Shown here: piece by piece, positions 1 to 8,079 of the stretch
How the letters are laid out: the number at the start of each line of letters is the position of its first letter
Numbering within the stretch: position 1 is the first letter of the stretch
Assembly: GCA_015065925.1 (NCBI GenBank)
Contig: SVPL01000018.1
Coordinates: forward strand, 1-39,864
Source of the DNA: Oscillospiraceae bacterium
GTDB taxonomy: Bacteria > Bacillota > Clostridia > Oscillospirales > Acutalibacteraceae
Length of the DNA: 39,864 bases
Reading direction: 5' to 3'
Made by a program: the position numbers and the translations under genes
Notes under the pieces: model-generated
Database searches by the model: none
Told to the model about the DNA's origin: nothing
Seen by the model: only the letters and a program-made list of their open reading frames with translations

Positions 1-1622
1 GCTCCCAAGGAAGGCAACTGCCGAATTACACCGTGACAGTTGACCGTCCCGCTTGTTATACGGCTATGGGCGGCAGTAGTAATTACACCCAATACCGTTT
101 CTGGTTTGTATCCGACAACGGCGTGAACAATTGGAAGCTTATTGATAAAAACACACCGTTTGTAGCGGGTAAATATTACAAGTTTGCTGTAGAAATGCAA
201 ACAAAATCGGGATATGCCTTCCCGGCTATGGCTTCCTACGATGACGGTGAGCCCTACATCTGGGCAAAGGTAAACGGCAATTATACCAAAGCTCATAAGA
301 CCTATGGTATGGACCCCGATCACTACATCACCATCTATTATGAATTTGGCGAATGTAATGATAGCATTGTGGAAAACATTACCATTGAAAACATTACCGA
401 ACCCATTGCGGGTGAAACGCCTGCCTACAACGCCTCCATCCGTGGCAGTGGCTACAAAATTAATACCAATAAAAATTCCTACTACGATGCCTATTGGGCA
501 AACGAAAAGTGGTATTATATTAAAAACGGTATCGGCTGGTTTGACTTGACAGAATCGGATTGGGTATACGAAAACGAGTATTTCATCCCAGGTCACGAAT
601 ATTTGGTATATGCTTACCTGATAACCGAGGAGGGCTATGAGTTTGCCTATACCTCCAAGTATTATGAAAATGCCACCATTGGCTCCATTAACGGCTTCGT
701 GGCAGATGTAGAAATTTGGGAGGGTTACTTCTCCAGCCAGCGTCGTGTTAACTGCAGCTTCACCTGTCAGGGCAAAAAGATCACTACAGTAATGGTCAGC
801 GGTCTTTCTACCCCAAAGGCGGGTGAAAACCCCGACTACACCGCAAATGTTGCCTACCCCGAGTGGTATCAGTTAGATCCTATCTATGCGGGCACAAACG
901 GTATTGTTTGGTTTGACGAGGACCGAAATCAAATGGACCCCGAGGACACCTTTATTGAAGGCGAAAAATATAGGGTTGAAATTAAACTTATTCCCGCCAA
1001 GCTGAACGACGCAAACGCCTGTCAGTTTGTTACCCCAGTAACCGCCTATGTTAACGGAACTGAAGTTGTTGCGAATGACAGTTGGGATATGGTTTTAGGC
1101 AACGCCAATACGGTGTACATCTACTATTCCTTCCCCAAGGGCGCATCCCCCGCAACCATAAAAAATGTCAGCGGTAGCGTTATAAGCGAGGGTACCAATA
1201 ACGACCCCACAACCATTCAGCTTATTCCCAACGGTTCAACCGAAGCCGCCTATGAAACCACAGTATACCTTAACAACACATCATATCAGCTTTCTAATGT
1301 TGCCGCAGGTACATACATTCTTAGAGCTACCAAAAAAGGTCATGTAGCGGCAGAATACAAGGTTATTGTAAAATCTGTTTCGGTAACCCAAAATGTAATA
1401 CTCAATCTTGACAACGAGTCCTACTACCTGAAGGGTGACATTAATAATAATGGAACCGTAGACCTTACAGATGTTGTTTGCTTGGCTCAGGTAGTGGCAG
1501 AGTGGGATGTTGAACACAACCCAAGAGCGCTGGATACTAACGGCGACGGCTTTGTTACCTTGCAGGATGTTGTTCACCTTGCTCAGTTTGTTGCCGAATG
1601 GCAGGGCATAGAATTGCATTGA
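1..1622 (+). CDS. Dockerin-containing secreted surface protein, 5'-truncated by the window edge
   Basis: The frame is open from base 3 onward, and the GTG at 33 is only the first start-like codon inside a longer gene, so the N-terminus and any signal peptide lie outside. The visible part has at least two copies of a roughly 120-residue repeat; each opens with a PxAGExPxY-type motif and carries NGI(V/G)WFD and later an aromatic-rich strand. Next comes a PEGA or carboxypeptidase-regulatory-like beta-sandwich ending near NVAAGTYILRATKKGH. The last 65 residues form a type I dockerin: two calcium loops, DINNNGTVDLTDVV and DTNGDGFVTLQDVV, each followed by a helix ending in VAEW. Dockerins bind cohesins on scaffoldins or cell-surface proteins, so this is probably an extracellular, complex-associated protein. 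No catalytic domain is visible in the part present. The dockerin call is firm; the repeat's function is unknown. Confidence 0.85.
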   Translation, partial: SQGRQLPNYTVTVDRPACYTAMGGSSNYTQYRFWFVSDNGVNNWKLIDKNTPFVAGKYYKFAVEMQTKSGYAFPAMASYDDGEPYIWAKVNGNYTKAHKTYGMDPDHYITIYYEFGECNDSIVENITIENITEPIAGETPAYNASIRGSGYKINTNKNSYYDAYWANEKWYYIKNGIGWFDLTESDWVYENEYFIPGHEYLVYAYLITEEGYEFAYTSKYYENATIGSINGFVADVEIWEGYFSSQRRVNCSFTCQGKKITTVMVSGLSTPKAGENPDYTANVAYPEWYQLDPIYAGTNGIVWFDEDRNQMDPEDTFIEGEKYRVEIKLIPAKLNDANACQFVTPVTAYVNGTEVVANDSWDMVLGNANTVYIYYSFPKGASPATIKNVSGSVISEGTNNDPTTIQLIPNGSTEAAYETTVYLNNTSYQLSNVAAGTYILRATKKGHVAAEYKVIVKSVSVTQNVILNLDNESYYLKGDINNNGTVDLTDVVCLAQVVAEWDVEHNPRALDTNGDGFVTLQDVVHLAQFVAEWQGIELH

Positions 1623-1653
1623 AATATAAAAAATTAATAGGCTCATAAATATT

Positions 1654-1698
1654 AAAACCGCGATAGAAGTACGATTTTGCACTTTTATCGCGGTTTTA
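1654..1698. terminator. Intrinsic terminator after the dockerin gene
   Basis: A 17-bp arm (1654-1670) pairs almost perfectly with 1681-1697 across a 10-base loop. The arms carry CCGCGAT/ATCGCGG flanked by A and T runs, so it could work on both strands. It lies 31 bases after the stop codon. Confidence 0.8.
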
Positions 1699-1700
1699 TA

Positions 1701-1770
1701 CAATTGGCTCAGTCTCGCTTGCCCCTACATCTGTTTAATATAATCACATCGTTAACCCCCAATTTATCGG
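1701..1770. repeat. Dispersed intergenic repeat, partial copy A
   Basis: Positions 1701-1716 (CAATTGGCTCAGTCTC) match 11926-11941 with two differences. Positions 1721-1770, read on the minus strand, match 12041-12089: both contain CCGATAAATTGGGG, a diverged spacer of similar length, and ATTAAACAGATGTAGGG. This appears to be a partial copy of the MITE-like element at 12040-12198. It fills most of the gap between the terminator and the promoter of the next gene. No coding frame is apparent. Confidence 0.7.
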
Positions 1771-1839
1771 GCGTTTGTTTTTTTACATCCACTTCTTCCT
1801 CTTTTTTTAAAAACAAAAATGCCTGAAACTGAAACAAAT

Positions 1840-1872
1840 TTGCTTGATTTATATTAAGGGTTATGCTATACT
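1840..1872 (+). promoter_or_regulatory. Likely promoter of the ECF-S/kinase unit
   Basis: An extended -10, TGCTATACT (1864-1872), lies about 45 bases before the start codon. A TTGCTT (1840-1845) is 21 bases from TATACT but 16 bases from an alternative TATGCT (1862-1867). A clear GGGTGGA ribosome binding site follows at 1904-1910. No riboswitch fold was recognised between the repeat and the gene. Confidence 0.5.
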
Positions 1873-1917
1873 TCTTGTGATATTTAAAGGGGAAAATTAA
1901 CAAGGGTGGAGTTTTAA

Positions 1918-2460
1918 ATGAAAAATAAAAACTATTTACAAAAAATGATTCTTTCGGCTTTGTTTTTAGCGCTTGCCTATTTAATGCCCTTTTTAACAGG
2001 TCAAATTCCCGAAATTGGCGCAATGCTTTGTCCATTACATATTCCCGTTTTAATTTGTGGCTTCATTTGTGGTTGGCCTTGGGGACTTGCGGTTGGATTT
2101 ATCGCTCCCCTTTTCAGGTCTTTAACCCTTAGTATGCCACCCCTTTTTCCAAAAGCCATTTGTATGGCATTTGAGCTTGCCGTTTATGGATTAGTGGCAG
2201 GGCTTATGTATAAAATTTTGCCCAAGAAAAAGCCTTATATATACTGCTCATTACTTATTGCAATGGTAGTTGGAAGAATTGTTTGGGGCATTGCGATGTT
2301 TATTTGTATGGAAGCAAGCGGGGGCGCTTTTACCTTTTCTGCCTTCATTGCGGGGGCTTTTACCAATGCAATTCCGGGCATTGTTGCGCAGATTGTATTA
2401 ATTCCGATTGTTGTAATGCTTTTGGAAAAATTCAAGGTAGTTAAAGGAGAACTTTTATGA
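1918..2460 (+). CDS. ECF transporter S component, substrate unknown
   Basis: A 180-residue, very hydrophobic protein with about six transmembrane segments, a positively charged N-terminus and a short cytoplasmic tail. The layout, including the PLHIPVLICGFICG segment and a following glycine-rich helix, is typical of the small S components of energy-coupling factor importers. These bind one vitamin-like or nucleobase-like substrate and dock to a shared EcfAA'T module, which must be encoded elsewhere because none is in the window. The start has a strong GGGTGGA site seven bases upstream. The stop overlaps the kinase start as ATGA (2457-2460), so translation is probably coupled and the kinase may trap the imported substrate by phosphorylation. 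The substrate cannot be read from sequence; a nucleoside or a pantothenate- or thiamine-like compound are the obvious alternatives. Confidence 0.8.
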   Translation: MKNKNYLQKMILSALFLALAYLMPFLTGQIPEIGAMLCPLHIPVLICGFICGWPWGLAVGFIAPLFRSLTLSMPPLFPKAICMAFELAVYGLVAGLMYKILPKKKPYIYCSLLIAMVVGRIVWGIAMFICMEASGGAFTFSAFIAGAFTNAIPGIVAQIVLIPIVVMLLEKFKVVKGELL

Positions 2461-3080
2461 TTGGCTCTCAGAAGGTCTATGAGCTTTTGAAAACAAATTA
2501 CAAAAAAGAGCAAATAACTCCTTTTTTATCTCTTTTTGCGCGCCTTGATGAGTTTTCTGATGAAAAAAAGATAATTGCCATTGAAGGGGGAAGCGCAAGC
2601 GGAAAAACCACCCTTGCAGAGATGCTCCAAAGGGTTTATGATTGTACTGTTTTTCATATGGACGACTTTTTTCTGCGCCCCCAACAAAGAACCCCTGAAA
2701 GATATTCCGAAATAGGCGGAAACATTGATAGAGAACGCTTTTTGGCAGAGGTTTTAGAGCCTCTTTCAAGGGGCAAGGAGATAAATTATCAAAGATTTGA
2801 TTGCTCTAAAATGGCTCTTGACGAAATTGAGCATATCGTTCCCAAAAAATTAGTTATTGTAGAGGGTGCCTACTCAATGCACCCCGAATTTGAGAGGTTT
2901 TATGATTTTTCTGTATTTTTAAATATTTCTGCCGAGCTTCAAAAGAAAAGAATTTTAAAACGCAATTCACCCCTTATGGCAGAACGATTTTTTAACGAAT
3001 GGATTCCCTTGGAGCAAAAATATTTCTCACATTTTAACATTCCAAAAAAATGTGGTTTGGAAATTACAATTATAGAATAA
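2457..3080 (+). CDS. Uridine-kinase-like P-loop kinase
   Basis: A 207-residue protein of the phosphoribulokinase/uridine kinase fold. A Walker A motif, GGSASGKTT, lies at residues 44-52, and HMDDFFL at about residues 70-76 resembles the acidic substrate and metal site of uridine and pantothenate kinases. The VEGAYSMHPEF segment is also typical of the family, as is the later Arg-rich lid (KKRILKR). The start overlaps the stop of the ECF S component by four bases, so both are made from one mRNA; a terminator follows nine bases after the stop. The family phosphorylates nucleosides, pantothenate or related alcohols. Pairing with an importer suggests it traps the imported compound. Annotation as uridine kinase would be a family label, not a demonstrated activity. 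Confidence 0.75.
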   Translation: MIGSQKVYELLKTNYKKEQITPFLSLFARLDEFSDEKKIIAIEGGSASGKTTLAEMLQRVYDCTVFHMDDFFLRPQQRTPERYSEIGGNIDRERFLAEVLEPLSRGKEINYQRFDCSKMALDEIEHIVPKKLVIVEGAYSMHPEFERFYDFSVFLNISAELQKKRILKRNSPLMAERFFNEWIPLEQKYFSHFNIPKKCGLEITIIE

Positions 3081-3088
3081 TAATGATA

Positions 3089-3140
3089 AAAAAAGAACAG
3101 TCCCTTACTGATTTAATCAACTAAGGTTCTGTTCTTTTTT
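3089..3140. terminator. Bidirectional intrinsic terminator
   Basis: AAAAAAGAACAG (3089-3100) pairs with CTGTTCTTTTTT (3129-3140), with partial extension of the stem into the loop (CCTTA/TAAGG). It lies between the plus-strand kinase and the minus-strand beta-helix gene, which converge here, and has T or A runs on both sides. Confidence 0.8.
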
Positions 3141-3175
3141 AATATAAATAAGCAATTGATGTGGACGCGGAACGG

Positions 3176-5236
3176 TTATTTACCTATGTAGAGAGGAAGA
3201 ATACGGCTATCCAAATAACGGGTAGGCAATTCCTCTTTTTTAATTTCCCTTACCTCGTCACCCTTAATCTCCCTTACAACAATGGGCCATTGCTGTTCGT
3301 GAGTCATACCTGCGGTGGAGGCAAAAACGCTGACAGAGGAATTATCATTAATAACTGCGGGATGCTGCATACCAAGTCCAATTGCAAATACTGCACCGAT
3401 AATTTCGGTCTTACCGCCATTTTTGGTCTCATAAGCGGTGCCTTCTTCCTCGGTTTTACAACCCATTACCCAAAGTGTACCACCATCATTTATAACCTCG
3501 TGAAGTGAACGCTCGGGGTTAATCTGACGGGCGTATACAGTTTGATTTTTAAAGTAGAAGTTAGTTCTTGTTCTGTCGTAGGGGTATTTTTCCTCACCCG
3601 GTAGGGGCTCGGTTCTCTTACCTGCACCGGGAACACCGCCAATGGTACAGCCTGTGTTTTCCATAAACACCTTACCGCCCTCAACTGTGTTGAAGTAGAT
3701 AGATGCAGTTTGTACGTGAACATCGCTGAAAATAAGTGTGCGCTTGGAGGCGTGGTCAACAAGAGTCATAAATCCAAAGAACTTTTCAAAGGCAAAAAGG
3801 TCTTCAATAATAAGGGGCTCGTCGCTGTCACCCACAATCTTAAATGCGCCTGTGTCAGCCTTTTTACAAAGGTTGGGACCGCTTGCCAAATCGCCGTACA
3901 TAAAGTTTACTCGGCGCACATGTGCGGGAATTTCAATGGTATCATCAATTAAATATCTGCCTGAATTGAAAAATACGGTGGGCTTACCAGAGTTCATAGC
4001 GGCGCGAATAGCCTCGGTATCGTCGGTTATGCCGTCACCCTTGGCGCCAAAGCTGTTAACCGATACCCAGTCCTCAGGGTCATCCCACTTAACCTCGGGG
4101 TTTTCCTCAATGGGAAGATTAAGGGAGGTTGCATCACTTTGTTCAAAAAGTGTGCGAGGCCCGTGAGAGCAGTATTCTGCTAAATAATCCTTAACCGAAG
4201 GAGTCTGCATATAGCACATATCCTGACGCATAATGTACTCATAGCCCTCGGATTTGATGTTTCTTAGGAAGCAGTAGCCGTACTGATAACGAATGGCGGT
4301 TTCAATGGGGCTACCGCCTAAAAGCTCGGCATCAATAAGAGAAACCAAACCAATCATACCCTCCATACGAAGTACGGGGACGGTGTTAAAGCTCTTTAAA
4401 TCGCGGATGGATGTAACGGTGTTGCCTGCGTAAATACCGCAACGCTTTTGATTTCGAAGGGTGATATGCTCAAAGGTGGTGTAGAGGAATTGGGGCATAG
4501 ATTTAATACCGTAGTTAAAGCCAACAATCTCTACATTCTGTACAAGGCAAGCCGAAACCTTTTCGTGAAGAACAGAAAAGCCTGTGTTTCCGCGGAATTC
4601 GGGGTCCTCCGATATAATGCGAACATTGCGAACTGCGCCTGTGTTGTTGGCAAAATAGCGAACACCTGTGGCACCTGGGTTACCTGCGCCAACGCTGATT
4701 GTAAGATTTTCAAGCATATTTGTCATAGCAATGTTGGAAGCCTCGCCCTGCATAAAGCTAATAACGGGGCGGTCATTACCGTGCTCAAAGCCCTTACAGT
4801 TATCCTGAAGCTTAATAATGGTTTCTTCCATATTTTCACCCATAAAACGAAGCTGAGCGTTCATTTCCAAATGGCGAAGATCAGAAAGAATATTTCTAAA
4901 TTCTTCCATAGAATATGAAATTGTGTCACTTACAAGATATGTGCCTTTAGGGAAGTAGATTATCTTTGAAGGGGGTAATTCCTCGGGGAAGATAACGTTT
5001 TTTCTGCCGCCGATTTTTCTTATTTCAAATGAAATCAGTGCGTTGGGGTCCTCCATAGCTGAGAGTTTTGCATCGGTTTCATAAAAATTCTTTTCATAAG
5101 CACCCAAAATATCGTCAACAACCTGACAAAGGATTTTTGTACAATCCACCTTACCTGTATTGTCGGCATTGTAGGGGGCTTTTGTAACATCAATAATTGA
5201 TGTACAGTCGGCAGGATAACGATAGCTTTTTGTCAT
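3176..5236 (-). CDS. Pectate-lyase-superfamily tandem right-handed beta-helix protein
   Basis: About 686 residues. The ATG at 5236 is chosen because GAGGAGAA sits six bases upstream; the GTG further out lies inside that binding site. Two regions carry the Asp/Gly-rich opening typical of pectate-lyase-3/GH55-like beta-helices: an N-terminal one (YNADNTGKVDCTKI) and a second near the middle (SFGAKGDGITDDTEAIRAAM). This suggests two helices side by side, as in GH55. No signal peptide is present, so it is probably cytoplasmic or leaves by an unusual route. It lies downstream of and in the same direction as an AraC regulator, but with its own promoter. Substrate and chemistry (lyase, glucanase or hydrolase) are not visible. 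The fold call is good; the function is open. Confidence 0.75.
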   Translation of the reverse strand: MTKSYRYPADCTSIIDVTKAPYNADNTGKVDCTKILCQVVDDILGAYEKNFYETDAKLSAMEDPNALISFEIRKIGGRKNVIFPEELPPSKIIYFPKGTYLVSDTISYSMEEFRNILSDLRHLEMNAQLRFMGENMEETIIKLQDNCKGFEHGNDRPVISFMQGEASNIAMTNMLENLTISVGAGNPGATGVRYFANNTGAVRNVRIISEDPEFRGNTGFSVLHEKVSACLVQNVEIVGFNYGIKSMPQFLYTTFEHITLRNQKRCGIYAGNTVTSIRDLKSFNTVPVLRMEGMIGLVSLIDAELLGGSPIETAIRYQYGYCFLRNIKSEGYEYIMRQDMCYMQTPSVKDYLAEYCSHGPRTLFEQSDATSLNLPIEENPEVKWDDPEDWVSVNSFGAKGDGITDDTEAIRAAMNSGKPTVFFNSGRYLIDDTIEIPAHVRRVNFMYGDLASGPNLCKKADTGAFKIVGDSDEPLIIEDLFAFEKFFGFMTLVDHASKRTLIFSDVHVQTASIYFNTVEGGKVFMENTGCTIGGVPGAGKRTEPLPGEEKYPYDRTRTNFYFKNQTVYARQINPERSLHEVINDGGTLWVMGCKTEEEGTAYETKNGGKTEIIGAVFAIGLGMQHPAVINDNSSVSVFASTAGMTHEQQWPIVVREIKGDEVREIKKEELPTRYLDSRILPLYIGK

Positions 5237-5268
5237 AAAAATTCTCCTCACAAAGTGTTTATAAGTGT

Positions 5269-5297
5269 ATTCTAATACAAAAGCTTTGCTTTTTCAA
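5269..5297 (-). promoter_or_regulatory. Promoter of the beta-helix gene
   Basis: On the minus strand TTGAAA (5292-5297) and TAGAAT (5269-5274) are 17 bases apart, within the 104-base gap after the AraC gene. The beta-helix gene can therefore be transcribed separately from its regulator-like neighbour. Confidence 0.6.
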
Positions 5298-5340
5298 GCA
5301 TAAGTTTGTATTTTTATGGTCAATTTTTGACTTTTTATTT

Positions 5341-6117
5341 TTACAGATTTTTTCTGAAATATTTTTCTCTGTATTCGGTGGGTGTATAACCCGTTTTTTC
5401 TTTAAAAACCTTGAAAAAATAGTAAATGTTGTTGTAACCACAGCTTGAGCATACATCATCAATCTGCGCAACTCCGTTTTCAAGCATTGCCCTCGCCTTG
5501 TTTATGCGTATTTGTTGCATATAGGCATGGGGCGTCGCACCAAACTGCTTTTTAAAAAGCTTGCGAAAGTATATTTCGCTGACTCCCGCCGCCCGCGCAA
5601 TATTATCATTATTAAGCTCGGGATTACTTAAATTATTTTCCATATATTCGGTGCCCGCCTTTATTATGGGGTAGGAGCACTTTTTTTCGGCACTTGTGTA
5701 AAGCTTGCCTAACATACTGTAAAAAAGTGACATAAGCTCAAATTTTTTAGAAGGAGCTTCAAACAAAAACAGATTTTCCATAACCTTGAATATATGCAAA
5801 AATCCTTCGGCATCGTTGATGGGAATGGCTAAAAATTCATCAAGATTAAATTTTTCATCGCACAAAAAATTCACAAGAGCAAATCTGCCGGGCTTGTAGC
5901 AATCAAGCTTGTAGCTTGCGCCCTTGGGCAAAAAAATCATAGTATTTTTGTTTGAAATATAGGTTTTGCCATTTAAGGTGTAGGCAATTTCCCCGTCTAT
6001 GGCAAGAGAAATACCGTACCAAGCGCGGTTTTTCATATGTATGATTTCTTTTTCAAAATATGTTGGAGTATAAACACCTGAAATTTCGGTTGCGGCAAGA
6101 TTTTTAAGTCTGTTCAT
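5341..6117 (-). CDS. AraC-family transcriptional regulator
   Basis: 258 residues. The N-terminal half is a cupin-like sensor (TLNGKTYISNKNTMIFLPKG). The last 100 residues hold the two helix-turn-helix motifs of the family, including NIARAAGVSEIYFRKLFKKQFG and the signature ending FKVFKEKTGYTPTEYREKY. It diverges from the seven-gene oxidoreductase/dehydroquinase operon across a 166-base gap containing a paired direct repeat next to the operon promoter, so it probably controls that operon. The beta-helix gene lies directly downstream in the same direction and may belong to the same regulon. The inducer is unknown; by analogy with catabolic members it would be the pathway substrate or an intermediate. 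Confidence 0.9.
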   Translation of the reverse strand: MNRLKNLAATEISGVYTPTYFEKEIIHMKNRAWYGISLAIDGEIAYTLNGKTYISNKNTMIFLPKGASYKLDCYKPGRFALVNFLCDEKFNLDEFLAIPINDAEGFLHIFKVMENLFLFEAPSKKFELMSLFYSMLGKLYTSAEKKCSYPIIKAGTEYMENNLSNPELNNDNIARAAGVSEIYFRKLFKKQFGATPHAYMQQIRINKARAMLENGVAQIDDVCSSCGYNNIYYFFKVFKEKTGYTPTEYREKYFRKNL

Positions 6118-6180
6118 AGCATCACCAAATCCATTCTAACAAAAAGATAAAAAATTTTCAATCAAAAAACATAAAAAAGT

Positions 6181-6210
6181 ATCGTTTTTTTGAAAAATAT
6201 ACCGTTTTTT
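6181..6210 (+). promoter_or_regulatory. Paired direct repeat, candidate AraC operator
   Basis: ATCGTTTTTT (6181-6190) and ACCGTTTTTT (6201-6210) are near-identical half sites exactly 20 bases apart (about two helical turns). They end four bases before the -35 of the plus-strand operon. This is the usual geometry of an activating AraC-family site. Inference from spacing and position only. Confidence 0.5.
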
Positions 6211-6213
6211 ATA

Positions 6214-6242
6214 TTGTTATTAGCCTTTATTTGTGGTAGCAT
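6214..6242 (+). promoter_or_regulatory. Promoter of the seven-gene operon
   Basis: TTGTTA (6214-6219) and TAGCAT (6237-6242) are separated by 17 bases. Both hexamers are imperfect, as expected for an activator-dependent promoter, and a candidate activator site abuts the -35. Confidence 0.55.
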
Positions 6243-6283
6243 AAAGAAAATGAAGTATTATATTTTTAAAAGGGGCAATAATT

Positions 6284-7048
6284 TTGAGCTTGTTTTTAGA
6301 GCACACTAAGCCGATTATAACCACAATGCTAAAGCCAAACAACACCAAGGATTTGGTGCGGGATATTGAAGCCGCCTTAAAGGAAGGCACCGATGCCTTC
6401 TGTTTGGAAATTGAGCTTATGAAAACCGAATGTCGCACCGCTACCGATTTTAAGGATATTTTTGGCGCAATGAATGGCAAACCTGCCTACATAACCAATT
6501 ATCGCCGACTTAATATAAATGATTGGGTGCAATCGGACGAGGAATTAACCGAGCAAATGCTTTTTGCCTTTTCTTTGGCTGATAACGTAAAGCTTTTTGA
6601 TATTCGCGGTGATTTGTTTGATGAATCCCCCGATGAAATTACCTATAACGAAAAGGCTATAGAAAAACAAATCGCTCTTGCAAAAGAGGTGCACCATTTG
6701 GGTGGTGAGGTGCTTATGTCGAGCCATCCTCTACGCTTTATGCCCTATGAGGATGTGCTAAAAATTGCAAAAGTTCAAGCCGAGCGCGGAGTGGATATTG
6801 TAAAAATAGTCACTCTTGCCGAAAGCGAAAAGCAAGTAGATGAAAACATAAAAACCACCCTTCGATTAAAAGAGGATTTGGATAAACAGTTTTTGTTCCT
6901 CTGCGGAGGAAGTCATTGCAGACGGCACCGTCTTTTAGGTCCCGTTTTAAGCAATAGCCTGTTTTTATCGGTGCAAAAGGGAATCGACGGCGGCCCCCAG
7001 CCCCAAATGGACGACGCAAAGAGAATTGTGGAAATGATATTAGGTTGA
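6284..7048 (+). CDS. Type I 3-dehydroquinate dehydratase-like protein, paralogue 1
   Basis: 254 residues, close to the usual length of class I dehydroquinases, which dehydrate 3-dehydroquinate through a lysine Schiff base in a TIM barrel. The expected active-site positions are present: Glu42, Arg74 (YITNYR), His148 (MSSHPLRF), Lys174 (GVDIVKIV), Arg216 and a Gln at 239 or 241 in GGPQPQM. They match Salmonella Glu46, Arg82, His143, Lys170, Arg213 and Gln236 in order and spacing. The surrounding sequence is diverged, and a second diverged copy lies at 9377. The start is TTG at 6284 with AGGGG about eight bases upstream. It is the first gene of the operon, under an AraC regulator and not with other aro genes. 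A catabolic role on quinate, shikimate or another beta-hydroxy ketone is more likely than biosynthesis; the substrate is not proven. Confidence 0.75.
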   Translation: MSLFLEHTKPIITTMLKPNNTKDLVRDIEAALKEGTDAFCLEIELMKTECRTATDFKDIFGAMNGKPAYITNYRRLNINDWVQSDEELTEQMLFAFSLADNVKLFDIRGDLFDESPDEITYNEKAIEKQIALAKEVHHLGGEVLMSSHPLRFMPYEDVLKIAKVQAERGVDIVKIVTLAESEKQVDENIKTTLRLKEDLDKQFLFLCGGSHCRRHRLLGPVLSNSLFLSVQKGIDGGPQPQMDDAKRIVEMILG

Positions 7049-7067
7049 TAAATTAAGGAGAACGATT

Positions 7068-8078
7068 ATGAAAAAAGCATTGTTATTAGGTGGTACGGGT
7101 GCGCTGGGCGTTTACCTTACCGAAGAACTACTCAAAATGGACTACAAGGTGGATGTTGTATCTCTAGAGGATAAAACATCTGATAATCCCAACCTTACCT
7201 TTATAAAAGCGAATGTTAAAGAGGGCGATTTTGCATCCCAAATCGTTAAAAACGGCTATGATGTGATAACCGATTTTATGATTTATTTCAGCCCCGAGGA
7301 ATTTGCTCCATATTGCGATTTATTCCTTAATAATTGCAGTCATTACATATTCCTTTCAAGCTACCGCATTTATGCCGATAGTGCCACCCCCATAACCGAG
7401 GAGTCGGATAGACTTTTAGATGTTTCAACCGATGAAGCATTCCTTAAATCGGGTGATTATTCTGTCTATAAAGCACAGCAGGAGGATATGCTTATCGCCT
7501 CGGGCAAAAAGAATTTTACAATTCTTCGCCCCGCAATTACCTATTCTAAAGCCCGTTTTCAGCTTACTACTTTGGAGGCAAAGGTGCTTATTCGCAGAAT
7601 GAGAGAGGGCAAAACAGTTGTGCTTCCCGAACCCGCAATGGATAAGCTTGCCACCCTTAGCTGGGCGGGGGATTTTGGTAAAACGGTATCTCGATTGGTG
7701 CTTAATCCTTTGGCAATGGGCGAGGCATACACCATCTCCACAAGCGAATACCACACCTGGCGAGAAATTGCCGAGCTTTACAAAAAAATTGGTGGACTTA
7801 AATATGTAACAGCCGATACCGATAGTTACCTTAACATAATCTGCCCCAATAATATTCACATTCGCCAACAACTAACCCACGATAGATTTTTTAACCGCAG
7901 AGTGGATAACACAAAGCTACTTCGTGATACAGGTCTTGAAGATTATGAATTTATGCCCCTTGAAAAGGGACTTAAAATGGAGCTTGATGCCCTTCCTGCC
8001 GACTATGAATTTGAGGATGACGGCGGTCAGAACGCCCGTATGGATGAGTATTTAAAAAGCATTGGAGTAGAAGAATAA
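7068..8078 (+). CDS. NAD-dependent epimerase/dehydratase (extended SDR)
   Basis: 336 residues. The N-terminal Rossmann motif is GGTGALG (residues 8-14). Catalytic features of extended SDRs follow: SSYRIYADS near residues 97-105 and YSVYK at 131-135 (Tyr131, Lys135). Substrates of the family are usually nucleotide sugars, but many relatives act on free sugars, sugar acids or small ketones. The gene starts 19 bases after paralogue 1 behind AAGGAG and ends one base before the acetyltransferase start, so it lies in the same operon. It may oxidise or epimerise the pathway compound. The exact reaction is not visible. Confidence 0.75.
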   Translation: MKKALLLGGTGALGVYLTEELLKMDYKVDVVSLEDKTSDNPNLTFIKANVKEGDFASQIVKNGYDVITDFMIYFSPEEFAPYCDLFLNNCSHYIFLSSYRIYADSATPITEESDRLLDVSTDEAFLKSGDYSVYKAQQEDMLIASGKKNFTILRPAITYSKARFQLTTLEAKVLIRRMREGKTVVLPEPAMDKLATLSWAGDFGKTVSRLVLNPLAMGEAYTISTSEYHTWREIAELYKKIGGLKYVTADTDSYLNIICPNNIHIRQQLTHDRFFNRRVDNTKLLRDTGLEDYEFMPLEKGLKMELDALPADYEFEDDGGQNARMDEYLKSIGVEE

Positions 8079-8079
8079 A

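Noticed and set aside
5237-5251. A GTG-initiated longer form of the beta-helix protein
   Set aside because: That codon is part of the GAGGAGAA ribosome binding site of the ATG at 5236.
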